The notes below the pieces were generated by a model, which ran no database searches, was not told the DNA's origin, and worked only from the letters and a program-made list of their open reading frames with translations. Below are positions 18,356 through 28,732 of a stretch of 64,000 bases of DNA, one piece after another (the stretch's first letter is position 1; each line of letters starts with the position of its first letter). The DNA is from Laspinema olomoucense D3b. GTDB lineage: Bacteria; Cyanobacteriota; Cyanobacteriia; Cyanobacteriales; Laspinemataceae. The DNA lies in NCBI RefSeq assembly GCF_025370785.1, contig NZ_JAMXFA010000012.1, positions 99,437 to 163,436 on the forward strand. The letters are read 5' to 3'. Both the position numbers and the translations under genes were made by a program.

Positions 18356-19792
18356 ATGTTAACTTCCCCGACGAATGGAGCCAAAATCAAAACTTTAATA
18401 AAAGAGAAACTCTTATTCGGAAACGAGCCTACCCCTGAACTGGTTGCTATTTTGGTAGTTTACTTTGTCCAAGGCATCCTGGGGTTAGCGCGCTTAGCCG
18501 TTAGTTTCTTCCTCAAAGACGAACTCGGGCTAGGTCCTGCCGAAGTTTCAGCCTTAATGGGGATTGCCGCATTACCCTGGATTGTCAAACCCCTCTTTGG
18601 GTTTATGTCCGATGGGTTGCCCATTTTGGGGTATCGCAGACGGCCCTATCTCATTCTGTCGGGGATATTGGGTGCAGTCGCCTGGATTGGCATGGCAACC
18701 ATTGTCAACAGTGGATGGCAAGCGACAGCCTTTATGTTACTCAGTTCCCTGTCTGTTGCCGTCAGCGACGTGATTGTAGATTCCCTCGTCGTTGAACGAG
18801 CCAGAAACGAGTCTTTAAGTAATGCTGGGTCGCTGCAATCCTTGTGCTGGGGTTCCTCGGCGATCGGAGGATTGATTACTGCTTATTTAAGCGGTTCCCT
18901 CCTGGAACATTTCAGCACCCAAACTGTATTTTTAATGACTGCAACCTTTCCTCCCATTGTCTGCGCAGTCGCCTGGTTGATTGCTGAGGAACGAGTGGGA
19001 GAGGATGCAATTGGGTTGGCGCAAGTCAAAGAACAAGGGATTCAACTCAAAGGTGCGATCGCCCAAAAAGCAATTTGGTTACCCACTGCCTTCTTGTTTA
19101 TCTGGCAGGCAACTCCCTCAAGTGATTCCGCCTTCTTTTACTTCACTACCAACGAATTGGGATTTCAACCCGAATTTTTAGGGAAAGTGCGACTGGTGAC
19201 CAGTCTGGCATCCCTGATTGGGATTTGGCTGTTCCAACGCTTTTTTAAAACCATTCCCTTTCGCACAATCTTCCGGTGGTCCACCCTGCTCTCTGCGGTG
19301 TTAGGGATGACAACCTTGTTACTGGTGACCCATACCAACCGGGCGATCGGCATTGATGACCATTGGTTTAGCATCGGCGATAGCTTGATTCTCACCGTCA
19401 TGGGACAAATCGCCTATATGCCAGTCCTGGTCCTCGCTGCCAGACTTTGCCCCCCAGGAGTGGAAGCGACCTTGTTCGCACTTTTAATGTCCGTCACCAA
19501 CCTAGCGGGACTGCTGTCATACGAAGAAGGTGCATTGCTGATGCATCTGTTGGGAGTGACAGAAACCAACTTTGACCAACTCTGGCTATTAGTGGTGATT
19601 ACCAATCTCACCACCCTGTTACCCTTAATGTTCATTAAATGGCTACCGGATAGTGATGGCGGGAACAATTCATCTCCCTCATCGCAAGAGAATCAGCAGT
19701 ATGAAGATATGCCCAGATTAAGTCCGGATCATGCAGGGGCGATCGAAACTTTACAACCTGAACAAGTCCCCGAATTTGAACCCTCGGCTTAA
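18356..19792 (+). CDS. Folate/biopterin transporter (FBT, BT1 family, MFS-related)
   Basis: A 478-residue polytopic membrane protein with about 12 helices. The segment ELVAILVVYFVQGILGLARL, the conserved PWIVKPLFGFMSDGLPILGY and SDVIVDSLVVERAR motifs match cyanobacterial members of the folate-biopterin transporter family (Synechocystis slr0642 type), which move folates across the inner membrane. The open frame begins at 18260, but the 32 extra N-terminal residues look non-coding and family similarity begins around KEKLLFGNEPTPE, so the ATG at 18356 is preferred. No strong Shine-Dalgarno is present. Monocistronic. Confidence 0.9.
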   Translation: MLTSPTNGAKIKTLIKEKLLFGNEPTPELVAILVVYFVQGILGLARLAVSFFLKDELGLGPAEVSALMGIAALPWIVKPLFGFMSDGLPILGYRRRPYLILSGILGAVAWIGMATIVNSGWQATAFMLLSSLSVAVSDVIVDSLVVERARNESLSNAGSLQSLCWGSSAIGGLITAYLSGSLLEHFSTQTVFLMTATFPPIVCAVAWLIAEERVGEDAIGLAQVKEQGIQLKGAIAQKAIWLPTAFLFIWQATPSSDSAFFYFTTNELGFQPEFLGKVRLVTSLASLIGIWLFQRFFKTIPFRTIFRWSTLLSAVLGMTTLLLVTHTNRAIGIDDHWFSIGDSLILTVMGQIAYMPVLVLAARLCPPGVEATLFALLMSVTNLAGLLSYEEGALLMHLLGVTETNFDQLWLLVVITNLTTLLPLMFIKWLPDSDGGNNSSPSSQENQQYEDMPRLSPDHAGAIETLQPEQVPEFEPSA

Positions 19793-19864
19793 TCCCTCAA
19801 ACCCCAAAAATTAGCCAATGTCCTCTTAATTTCAACCTCCCGAATTTCTGTCATTTCTGGATTC

Positions 19865-19967
19865 TAGCGGTTCTCAAGCTATTGAGGTACGCTATAAGGG
19901 TCAAAGTCCCCCTTTCCAAGGGGGATTTAGGGGGATCGTTCGGAGTCTATTAGCTAGAAAACCGCTA
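19865..19967. mobile_element. MITE-like element, 103 bp, with 17-bp imperfect terminal inverted repeats
   Basis: The ends TAGCGGTTCTCAAGCTA and TAGCTAGAAAACCGCTA match as inverted repeats at 15 of 17 positions. The interior carries a CCCCCTTTCCAAGGGGG palindrome and no ORF. It sits in the gap between two unrelated genes. The shape suggests a non-autonomous miniature transposable element; no target duplication is certain. Confidence 0.55.
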
Positions 19968-20049
19968 TAATTCGCAATACCAACATTCCAACCAATCGTC
20001 CCAACTAACATTAATCTACCCCCATTTAACCTTACACTCTCTCAAATTC

Positions 20050-21546
20050 ATGCAACTCCAAAACCGTCAAACCCAAAACATTTCTTCCCCCAAATCCTAT
20101 ACTCACCAAGACTGGCAAAAAGGCTACGAATCCCAACCTAGGGAATTTGACTACTGGATTGACGACATCGAAGGAGAAATCCCTCCGGAACTACAAGGTA
20201 CTTTCTTTAAAAACGGTCCCGGACTCCTGGATATTAATGGCGATCGCATTCATCATCCCTTTGATGGCGATGGCATGATTTGTAAAATTGCTATCAACCA
20301 AAGTCGCGCCCACTTTAGTAACCGCTTCGTCCAAACCGAAGGCTACCTCGCCGAAAAAAAAGCCGGTAAAATTCTCTATCGCGGCGTTTTCGGTACTCAA
20401 AAACCCGGGGGATGGTTAGCCAATATTTTCAACGTCAACATTAAAAATATTGCCAATACAAACATCATTTATTGGGGAAACAAACTCCTGGCTTTATGGG
20501 AAGCCGCCCAACCCCATCGCCTCGACCCTCATACCCTAAAAACCCTAGGATTAGACTCGATTCAAGGCACTTTACAACCCGGAGATGCCTTTGCGGCTCA
20601 TCCCCGCATTGACCCCCATTCTCAACGGGATGGCGGTGCACCTTGCCTCGTCAACTTTGCCGTTAAACCCGGACCTTCTAGCACTATCACCATTTATGAA
20701 CTCAACCCCACCGGGGAAGTGGTGCGACAACATTCCCACAGCATTCCAGGGTTTGCCTTCCTCCATGACATGGTAATCACCCCCAACTACTGTATCTTTT
20801 TTCAAAATCCCGTTCGGTTTAATCCCTTCCCTTTTTTATTGGGATGGCGCGGTGCTGGTCAATGTATTGACTTTAATCCTCATGAAAAAACAAAAATTAT
20901 TTTAATTCCTCGGGATGGGAAATCAGAGGTCAAAATCATTGATACTGAACCTTGTTTTGTTTTCCATCATGCTAATGCCTGGGAAGAAAATGGGGAAATT
21001 TTTATTGATTCCATCTGTTATGAATCCTTCCCCTCAGTTGACCCCGATGGAGATTTTCGCGAGGTGGACTTTGATACAGTTCCGGCGGGTCAGTTGTGGC
21101 GATTTCAAGTGAATTTAGAAAGCGAAACCGTGCAGCATCAGGTGATAGAAACCCGCTGCTGTGAGTTTCCTTCCCTGCATCCGGAACGAGTAGGCCGTCC
21201 CTATCGCTACTTGTATATCGGTGCGGCCCATGCACCCCAGGGAAATGCCCCCTTGCAGGCGGTGTTAAAGCTGGACCTGGAAACGCAAACCCAACAGATT
21301 TGGAGTGCCGCCCCTCGTGGATTTACTGGGGAACCTGTGTTCGTTCCGCGTCCTGGAGGAACCCGCGAAGATCAAGGCTGGTTGCTACTGTTGGTGTACG
21401 ATGCCGCCCACCATCGGTCCGACGTCGTGATCTTAGATGCGGAAGATTTGACCCCAGGGCCGATCGCCCGCTTGCACCTCAAACATCACGTCCCGTATGG
21501 GTTGCATGGCAGTTTTACCAGGGAATGGTTTGGTCCACAGGGGTAA
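20050..21546 (+). CDS. Carotenoid oxygenase, apocarotenoid-15,15'-oxygenase-like (RPE65/CCD family)
   Basis: A 498-residue non-heme iron dioxygenase. The four iron-ligand histidines are all in place: His184 (AAHPRIDP), His239 (FAFLHDMVIT), His306 (CFVFHHANAWE) and His486 (VPYGLHGSF). Their spacing is nearly identical to that of the Synechocystis apocarotenoid oxygenase ACO. Second-shell residues are also present (EPVFVPRPG). Such enzymes cleave apocarotenals at the 15,15' double bond to give retinal. The length is normal for the family. It is probably a peripheral membrane enzyme. Monocistronic, with a hairpin about 80 bp after the stop. Substrate inferred by similarity only. Confidence 0.93.
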   Translation: MQLQNRQTQNISSPKSYTHQDWQKGYESQPREFDYWIDDIEGEIPPELQGTFFKNGPGLLDINGDRIHHPFDGDGMICKIAINQSRAHFSNRFVQTEGYLAEKKAGKILYRGVFGTQKPGGWLANIFNVNIKNIANTNIIYWGNKLLALWEAAQPHRLDPHTLKTLGLDSIQGTLQPGDAFAAHPRIDPHSQRDGGAPCLVNFAVKPGPSSTITIYELNPTGEVVRQHSHSIPGFAFLHDMVITPNYCIFFQNPVRFNPFPFLLGWRGAGQCIDFNPHEKTKIILIPRDGKSEVKIIDTEPCFVFHHANAWEENGEIFIDSICYESFPSVDPDGDFREVDFDTVPAGQLWRFQVNLESETVQHQVIETRCCEFPSLHPERVGRPYRYLYIGAAHAPQGNAPLQAVLKLDLETQTQQIWSAAPRGFTGEPVFVPRPGGTREDQGWLLLLVYDAAHHRSDVVILDAEDLTPGPIARLHLKHHVPYGLHGSFTREWFGPQG

Positions 21547-21628
21547 ATTTATTCCCCGGGAACGGGATTAAATCTGCCGGTAGGTGGATTTAGGAGGAGG
21601 GGAAGAGGACTTACAACTAAGGCAGCTT

Positions 21629-21685
21629 AATAAGGAGCGGATACAGGTGAGCTTAGCATCGCCTCAAGTATTCGCTCCTTATTTG
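21629..21685. terminator. Hairpin downstream of the carotenoid oxygenase
   Basis: A perfect 11-bp stem (AATAAGGAGCG / CGCTCCTTATT) encloses a 33-nt loop that can itself fold (AGGTGA / TCGCCT). It lies 83 bp after the oxygenase stop and 32 bp before the DUF2231 start, so it may be a terminator or a 5' UTR structure of the next gene. Confidence 0.5.
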
Positions 21686-21714
21686 TTAAAAATTTGCTGT
21701 TAACACAAAAGATT

Positions 21715-22257
21715 ATGGAAACAAGCGAAAGAAGAATATCCCCTTATCCGAATATTCCCCCGGTCATTGAAACCAAAGACGAAGAGTATCTGGATTCTGG
21801 GGTGACGAGTAAACTGGCGATCGCCGGTCATCCGATCCACCCCGTGATTGTCACCATGCCGATCGGGTTACTGATTGCCGCACTCATCAGCGATGTGGTG
21901 TATTTGGGCACAACGGATTTATTTTGGGCCAAAGCGTCATTCTGGCTGATTGTCGGAGGTATCATTAGTGGATTCGCCGCTGGTTTGACTGGAATGTTTG
22001 ACTTCGTAAAAGTCAAACGAGTCCGGGCTCGCAGCGCTGGATGGATTCACATGATAGGAAATATCGGCGTACTGCTGCTGAGTATTATCAATATGTGGAC
22101 GCGACTAGGCGACCCTGCCGCACCGATTTTACCTTGGGGATTGCTTCTTTCCGTGGTCATCGCCACTTTATTGGGAGTAACCGGCTGGTTTGGAGGCGAA
22201 CTCACATTCCGTCATAAAATAGGCGTAATTGGAGCAGGTCCCGAGAATTTACCCTAA
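21715..22257 (+). CDS. DUF2231 family membrane protein
   Basis: A 180-residue protein with four predicted membrane helices. The KLAIAGHPIHPVIVTMPIGL motif, GGIISGFAAGLTGMFDFVKV and the final GWFGGELTFRHKIGV are hallmarks of DUF2231, a family of small membrane proteins of unknown function that often contain conserved His in HPIHP and are sometimes linked to heme or redox. The open frame starts at a TTG at 21694; I prefer the ATG at 21715, seven codons in. It is the last gene before the CRISPR array, transcribed toward its trailer end. Confidence 0.88.
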   Translation: METSERRISPYPNIPPVIETKDEEYLDSGVTSKLAIAGHPIHPVIVTMPIGLLIAALISDVVYLGTTDLFWAKASFWLIVGGIISGFAAGLTGMFDFVKVKRVRARSAGWIHMIGNIGVLLLSIINMWTRLGDPAAPILPWGLLLSVVIATLLGVTGWFGGELTFRHKIGVIGAGPENLP

Positions 22258-22351
22258 TTCAGGGAAATGTGAGAAATAGCACCGGGGCGATCGCACTCTC
22301 AAAAGAGGGATTTGGAGGCGATCGGTCCGGTGTTTTCATGTCATCAAGCTC

Positions 22352-25300
22352 GTTTCAATCCCTTTCAGGGATTAGAGGTCATTGGGACCCCCGTAGCAGG
22401 GCGGCGGTGCAATCCAGGCAATTCATGTTTCAATCCCTGAAAGGGATTAGAGGTCATTGGGACTCCTCTAAAGGTATATCTTGTATTCCTTCAGTAATTT
22501 CGTTTCAATCCCTGAAAGGGATTAGAGGTCATTGGGACCTGCATGGATTGACATTGCCCCCTCTTTTGGGAATCAAGTTTCAATCCCTGAAAGGAATTAG
22601 AGGTCATTGGGACAATGCTTCGGGGACTACCGCCTGCCTGGGGCGCTCTAAAACTTGGTTTCAATCCCTGAAAGGGATTAGAGGTCATTGGGACGCGCGA
22701 TCGCAGACTTAGAAGAATCGTTTCCTTCAAGTTTTGGTTTCAATCCCTGAAAGGGATTAGAGGTCATTGGGACTTAGACATATCGTTATGGAGCCTTCAG
22801 TTAATCAGTTTCAATCCCTGAAAGGGATTAGAGGTCATTGGGACCCAGTTATTCACTCAGAAGAGGTAACCTAATCATGTTTCAATCCCTGAAAGGGATT
22901 AGAGGTCATTGGGACACAGGATAGCCAAAGGGTTGTTTAGTCTTTGGTTATAAGTTTCAATCCCTGAAAGGGATTAGAGGTCATTGGGACAAGATTGTCC
23001 GGGTGGGAAAATAGGCATAAGTTGTTTCAATCCCTGAAAGGGATTAGAGGTCATTGGGACTTTCCCTTAGTTGCATTCGAGATTAAGGGACGACGAGGGA
23101 AGTATGGTTTCAATCCCTGAAAGGGATTAGAGGTCATTGGGACATTCTATACGCCTGCAAAATGCTGAGTGTGTGGGTTTCAATCCCTGAAAGGGATTAG
23201 AGGTCATTGGGACTATATCTCTGTCTCACCATTGATAATCATTTTACGTTTCAATCCCTGAAAGGGATTAGAGGTCATTGGGACGAATTCACGTCTCTTC
23301 ATTTCCCATAAATGAAGAGTTTCAATCCCTGAAAGGGATTAGAGGTCATTGGGACCCAGGTGTATGCGGCTTTGGCGCACGTTGAAGCGTTTCAATCCCT
23401 GAAAGGGATTAGAGGTCATTGGGACAGAAACTGCGCCCAATACTAAATATTTTCGAGTGATTGGTTTCAATCCCTGAAAGGGATTAGAGGTCATTGGGAC
23501 GGTTATTTGTTCCTTAGAAAGATTCTGTGCCTCAGTTTCAATCCCTGAAAAGGATTAGAGGTCATTGGGACCCAATTCTCAACCCGGCTCTTTTTCCATT
23601 CAGGGTTTCAATCCCTGAAAGGGATTAGAGGTCATTGGGACTTGGCAACCCCCTGTAATCCGGTCCCGGCAGGTGCGTTTCAATCCCTGAAAGGGATTAG
23701 AGGTCATTGGGACTTTTGGTAAGGCATCAAAATGATCCTAGAGTTAGGTTTCAATCCCTGAAAGGGATTAGAGGTCATTGGGACGCGAAGGAGTGGCAGG
23801 TTGACGCGGCCTCAGACCGGGTTTCAATCCCTGAAAGGGATTAGAGGTCATTGGGACGGAAGAACCCCTGTATATTGAGTAGAAGTTATCTCAAGTTTCA
23901 ATCCCTGAAAGGGATTAGAGGTCATTGGGACCCGGGATTCACCGAAGTTTCGCCCTCATCACAAAGCACTGGTTTCAATCCCTGAAAGGGATTAGAGGTC
24001 ATTGGGACGTTAGAGGAGAGGCGATCTCTCACTGAAAACTGGTTTCAATCCCTGAAAGGGATTAGAGGTCATTGGGACAGCCCCGGACGGCATATTAGCC
24101 CGCTCTAAACTGTTTCAATCCCTGAAAGGGATTAGAGGTCATTGGGACGAAAAAGCCTTGGCTGATTCGATTATTCGATTAGGTTTCAATCCCTGAAAGG
24201 GATTAGAGGTCATTGGGACCCATTGTTGCTCTATCCCCTCTACTCTACAGAATTTTATGTTTCAATCCCTGAAAGGGATTAGAGGTCATTGGGACCAGTG
24301 ATATCCTTCCCTGCTACTGTTAGCCGATATTCGTTTCAATCCCTGAAAGGGATTAGAGGTCATTGGGACTCCATTGATGGCGGTGACTGAATCAATCTCT
24401 TCGTTTCAATCCCTGAAAGGGATTAGAGGTCATTGGGACCCATCAATCTCAACTGCCACCTTCCCATTAACCATCGGGTTTCAATCCCTGAAAGGGATTA
24501 GAGGTCATTGGGACCTGATGCGATGAGGCAGGCATTCGCGGCATACAAAGGTTTCAATCCCTGAAAGGGATTAGAGGTCATTGGGACGAAATGGCATCAG
24601 CAGGGTAAGTCTTGATAATGGTTTCAATCCCTGAAAGGGATTAGAGGTCATTGGGACCTCCCGAATGTGGCATCTCAACAGTTGTGGTGGGTTTCAATCC
24701 CTGAAAGGGATTAGAGGTCATTGGGACAATGCCCCACTACACTAACAGGAGCAAACAGTGGTTTCAATCCCTGAAAGGGATTAGAGGTCATTGGGACACT
24801 GCTTTGGCGAATGCGATCGCCTCCGGGTTGGCGTTTCAATCCCTGAAAGGGATTAGAGGTCATTGGGACGAGTAGCTATCGGCTCTTTACTATTTACCAG
24901 ACTGTTTCAATCCCTGAAAGGGATTAGAGGTCATTGGGACCAGCGATCGCAGCCTTCCGATCCTCTTCAGCCTTGACCTTGTTTCAATCCCTGAAAGGGA
25001 TTAGAGGTCATTGGGACTTTTTGATTTTAATTGGCTTAAGCGTGAGATATGCCCAGAGTTTCAATCCCTGAAAGGGATTAGAGGTCATTGGGACGAGCAA
25101 TGGGTTTGGCGGGCGATCAATAAGCTAGGTTTCAATCCCTGAAAGGGATTAGAGGTCATTGGGACCTAAATCCAGCCGTTAAAGCTTGCAGTAAGTTAGT
25201 AATTTCCGTTTCAATCCCTGAAAGGGATTAGAGGTCATTGGGACTGTTGCTGGCACGCCATAGGAAAGATGGACGGTGTTCGGTTTCAATCCCTGAAAGG

Positions 25301-28121
25301 GATTAGAGGTCATTGGGACTATATCAACTGGGGGAGGAGAAAAGCCAAAATTGAGTTTCAATCCCTGAAAGGGATTAGAGGTCATTGGGACGGAAGTGCC
25401 TGGAATCAATCTCATTAAATCTTTTGTTTCAATCCCTGAAAGGGATTAGAGGTCATTGGGACGTAAAATTCCTGCTGCTGCGTGAAGCTCATTGCGTTTC
25501 AATCCCTGAAAGGGATTAGAGGTCATTGGGACAGCTAGATTCACCCAGCCTCCGGATTGATGCGTAGTTTCAATCCCTGAAAGGGATTAGAGGTCATTGG
25601 GACTTAAATTGGTTGCCGTAGTCGTTGCTGGGACGGTGTTTCAATCCCTGAAAGGGATTAGAGGTCATTGGGACCAAAGAGGGAGATTGTCAGCGATGGA
25701 CCAACGATGTTTCAATCCCTGAAAGGGATTAGAGGTCATTGGGACTTTTGCGACGCTTCAGACATCTATCAACAATCTCATGTTTCAATCCCTGAAAGGG
25801 ATTAGAGGTCATTGGGACACTTTTCCCTCTCGTTTGATGGCGATAGAGCGTTTCAATCCCTGAAAGGGATTAGAGGTCATTGGGACTAATAATTACCGGG
25901 GCGTATTAATGAGTTATTTTGTTTCAATCCCTGAAAGGGATTAGAGGTCATTGGGACCCGAAGTTCCCGACCTTTCTCGTGGGGATTTTCCGTTTCAATC
26001 CCTGAAAGGGATTAGAGGTCATTGGGACGGGTGGTGGATGGGTGGTGAATGGTGTGCGCTGAGTTTCAATCCCTGAAAGGGATTAGAGGTCATTGGGACC
26101 TTTTAATTTTCGCCATTTGAACTGCGTTTCGTCGTTTCAATCCCTGAAAGGGATTAGAGGTCATTGGGACCGAATATTATTCCCCCAAGTCTGCGGTCAA
26201 TTTCCGTTTCAATCCCTGAAAGGGATTAGAGGTCATTGGGACGCGTTCTGGAACCATTGCCTAGCAACCGTTTCAGTTTCAATCCCTGAAAGGGATTAGA
26301 GGTCATTGGGACGCTGGCAATTGTTGCGAACTCCTATGGGAAGCGGGGGGTTTCAATCCCTGAAAGGGATTAGAGGTCATTGGGACATTTACTGCTTGAG
26401 GGCAAACGGGCTGGAATGGAGTTTCAATCCCTGAAAGGGATTAGAGGTCATTGGGACTCCACAACGAAAATGGCTATATCGCCTGCGCTGTAGTTTCAAT
26501 CCCTGAAAGGGATTAGAGGTCATTGGGACTTTGAGGGACATTCCAAAGGAGTGCGATCGATTGTTTCAATCCCTGAAAGGGATTAGAGGTCATTGGGACA
26601 CGACAAAAAATCCAGTTAATCCCCACGCCCGAAAGGTTTCAATCCCTGAAAGGGATTAGAGGTCATTGGGACTTAGCTTCAGTGACGATCGCCTGAAGTT
26701 CAGCAGTTTCAATCCCTGAAAGGGATTAGAGGTCATTGGGACCCTTGCTGCAACGGCATCAGGTGAAACGGATTCGGTTTCAATCCCTGAAAGGGATTAG
26801 AGGTCATTGGGACGCTAAAGTGCGGGCCCGAGAGTTAGGTTACTCCGTGTTTCAATCCCTGAAAGGGATTAGAGGTCATTGGGACCCGGGATATCTGGAG
26901 GATCGCCCTCACCCTGGCTCACTCAGTTTCAATCCCTGAAAGGGATTAGAGGTCATTGGGACCTAAATCTACCCCCGAAACTACCCCAGAGTTGGTTTCA
27001 ATCCCTGAAAGGGATTAGAGGTCATTGGGACCTGGTCGATTTGGGCCTGGTAGAAGTCAATCATTTGGTGTTTCAATCCCTGAAAGGGATTAGAGGTCAT
27101 TGGGACACGAAAAGAAAAGAGGCATTTTTGCAGCCTCTTTAGGTTTCAATCCCTGAAAGGGATTAGAGGTCATTGGGACCAAAAACCGCCTCTCCCAGCC
27201 CAGAATACTCTATGTTTCAATCCCTGAAAGGGATTAGAGGTCATTGGGACCTCGACAAGGTAAGGGGTAGCGCTTCCTGTGTACTTTGTTTCAATCCCTG
27301 AAAGGGATTAGAGGTCATTGGGACGGGGAAGTCAGCAGCAACCCAATTTCGCTGCTGCACGTTTCAATCCCTGAAAGGGATTAGAGGTCATTGGGACGGG
27401 TGCTTATTCCATCAAATCCTCTGAGGGTATAAGTTTCAATCCCTGAAAGGGATTAGAGGTCATTGGGACGCGACTAAATAGAGTCGGGGCAATCCGGATT
27501 GACGGTTTCAATCCCTGAAAGGGATTAGAGGTCATTGGGACCAGCCTTTCCCTAATTTTTCCTCCCAAGTCTCAGAGCGGGTTTCAATCCCTGAAAGGGA
27601 TTAGAGGTCATTGGGACTAGACGATGCCCTATCCCGTGCCGAAGATGCAGAGGTTTCAATCCCTGAAAGGGATTAGAGGTCATTGGGACTGAGGCGCACA
27701 AAATAAAATGCGCCCCTTGGACTGTTTCAATCCCTGAAAGGGATTAGAGGTCATTGGGACGCAAAATATGCAGGATTCCTGGTGGAAAAATGAGTTTCAA
27801 TCCCTGAAAGGGATTAGAGGTCATTGGGACGAAACGCCATGATTTAATCAGTCCTAGGATGTTTCTGGGTTTCAATCCCTGAAAGGGATTAGAGGTCATT
27901 GGGACTTTAAGGTGTCGATAATTGCCTCTAATTCAATGATGTTTCAATCCCTGAAAGGGATTAGAGGTCATTGGGACCCCCGGTTTTTTCTTTCAGTTCA
28001 AATAACAAATCAGTTTCAATCCCTGAAAGGGATTAGAGGTCATTGGGACGAATCAGGGTTTCAAGGATTGATATTAAGAGTCGCGTTTCAATCCCTGAAA
28101 GGGATTAGAGGTCATTGGGAC
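22352..28121 (-). CRISPR. Type I-D CRISPR array: 80 repeats of 37 bp, 79 spacers
   Basis: Hand count: 80 repeats of 37 bp separated by spacers of 33-46 nt, period about 72 bp. On the + strand each repeat starts GTTTCAAT, contains the hairpin AATCCCTGAAAGGGATT (7-bp stem, 3-nt loop) and ends CATTGGGAC. Read on the minus strand it ends in ATTGAAAC, the usual 8-nt 5' crRNA handle left by Cas6, so transcription runs leftward from a leader at 28122-28375 beside cas2. Only three repeats vary: 22352 (loop GAA to TTC; the leader-distal end), 22577 (GGGATT to GGAATT) and 23535 (AAAGGG to AAAAGG). Near-perfect repeats and uniform spacer length suggest an active array. The cas operon next to it is type I-D. 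Confidence 0.98.
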
Positions 28122-28375
28122 CGCCCGTGGTTGAAACCCTTGGTATATGCAGTTTTCAAGGTGCATTTGCGCGAACCTAGATTAAAAATACCATTACAGC
28201 CGCCCAGTTGTAAATAGGTAAAATTCATTTTCCTCTCAAATCATTGCTCCATATAGCTTTCAGGATTTGCGCGAACCAGCTAGAAGGGGGAAAAGCACTC
28301 AACGCCTTATCCCGTCGGGATTTCAGCCCCAAAATTTCCCCCCTTCTTTTTTACAGCTTGGGGTTCGCGCTAAAT
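28122..28375 (-). promoter_or_regulatory. CRISPR leader with long inverted repeat
   Basis: The 254 bp between the leader-proximal repeat and the cas2 stop codon. The part next to the array (28140-28260) is AT-rich. The part next to cas2 is an interrupted inverted repeat: the left arm at 28264-28290 (GATTTGCGCGAACCAGCT, then AGAAGGGGG) pairs with the right arm at 28338-28376. The motif ATTTGCGCGAACC occurs at 28165-28177 and again exactly 100 bp later at 28265-28277, with an inverted near-copy at 28362-28375. The fold could end the cas2 transcript before the pre-crRNA promoter. No clear -35/-10 pair could be fixed. Confidence 0.65.
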
Positions 28376-28648
28376 CTAAGCGAAAAAGATGGTCGAGTCC
28401 CTCGGTTCTACTCCCCCGATGCGTTCTATTTTACCTTGGCAGCAGGCGCAGAGGAAGAAAAATCGGATATTGTCCTCATCGGGTTTGATCTGTTTACTCA
28501 GGCGCATCCGCAGTCTCTGGTACTGTGTTTGGTTCAAATCACACTCAAACATCGAAAATTGCACCCACTGTCCATAGGACTTAAGAATATTGTGAATTTT
28601 GGTGCGTCGTTTGTCCTCGGAAATATCGTAAGCAATCACAACATACAT
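28376..28648 (-). CDS. cas2: CRISPR-associated endoribonuclease-fold protein Cas2
   Basis: A 90-residue Cas2 with the ferredoxin-like fold start MYVVIAYDISEDKRRTKIH; Asp8 is the conserved acidic residue. The ILKSYGQWVQFSMFECDL core matches the family. Together with Cas1 it forms the integrase that inserts new spacers at the leader end. It is the last gene of the leftward cas operon, 84 bp after cas1, and its stop codon touches the leader inverted repeat. An open frame on the opposite strand across it is a shadow. Confidence 0.96.
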   Translation of the reverse strand: MYVVIAYDISEDKRRTKIHNILKSYGQWVQFSMFECDLNQTQYQRLRMRLSKQIKPDEDNIRFFFLCACCQGKIERIGGVEPRDSTIFFA

Positions 28649-28732
28649 AACCCATCCACCGAATGTTCTACAAATTCACCCCAACCCCGCCTCAGCAACC
28701 CGCAGTTGCGCTAATTCTCCGGGATGGGATGG

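Noticed and set aside
22269..28217. Several open frames of 60-150 codons across the CRISPR array with the repeated motif FQSLKGIRGHWD or VPMTSNPFQGLK
   Set aside because: They are translations of the 37-bp repeats and adjoining spacers and arise only because the repeat lacks stops in these frames.
28244..28714. 156-codon plus-strand frame across cas2
   Set aside because: Antisense shadow of cas2 and the leader; cas2 on the other strand is unmistakable.
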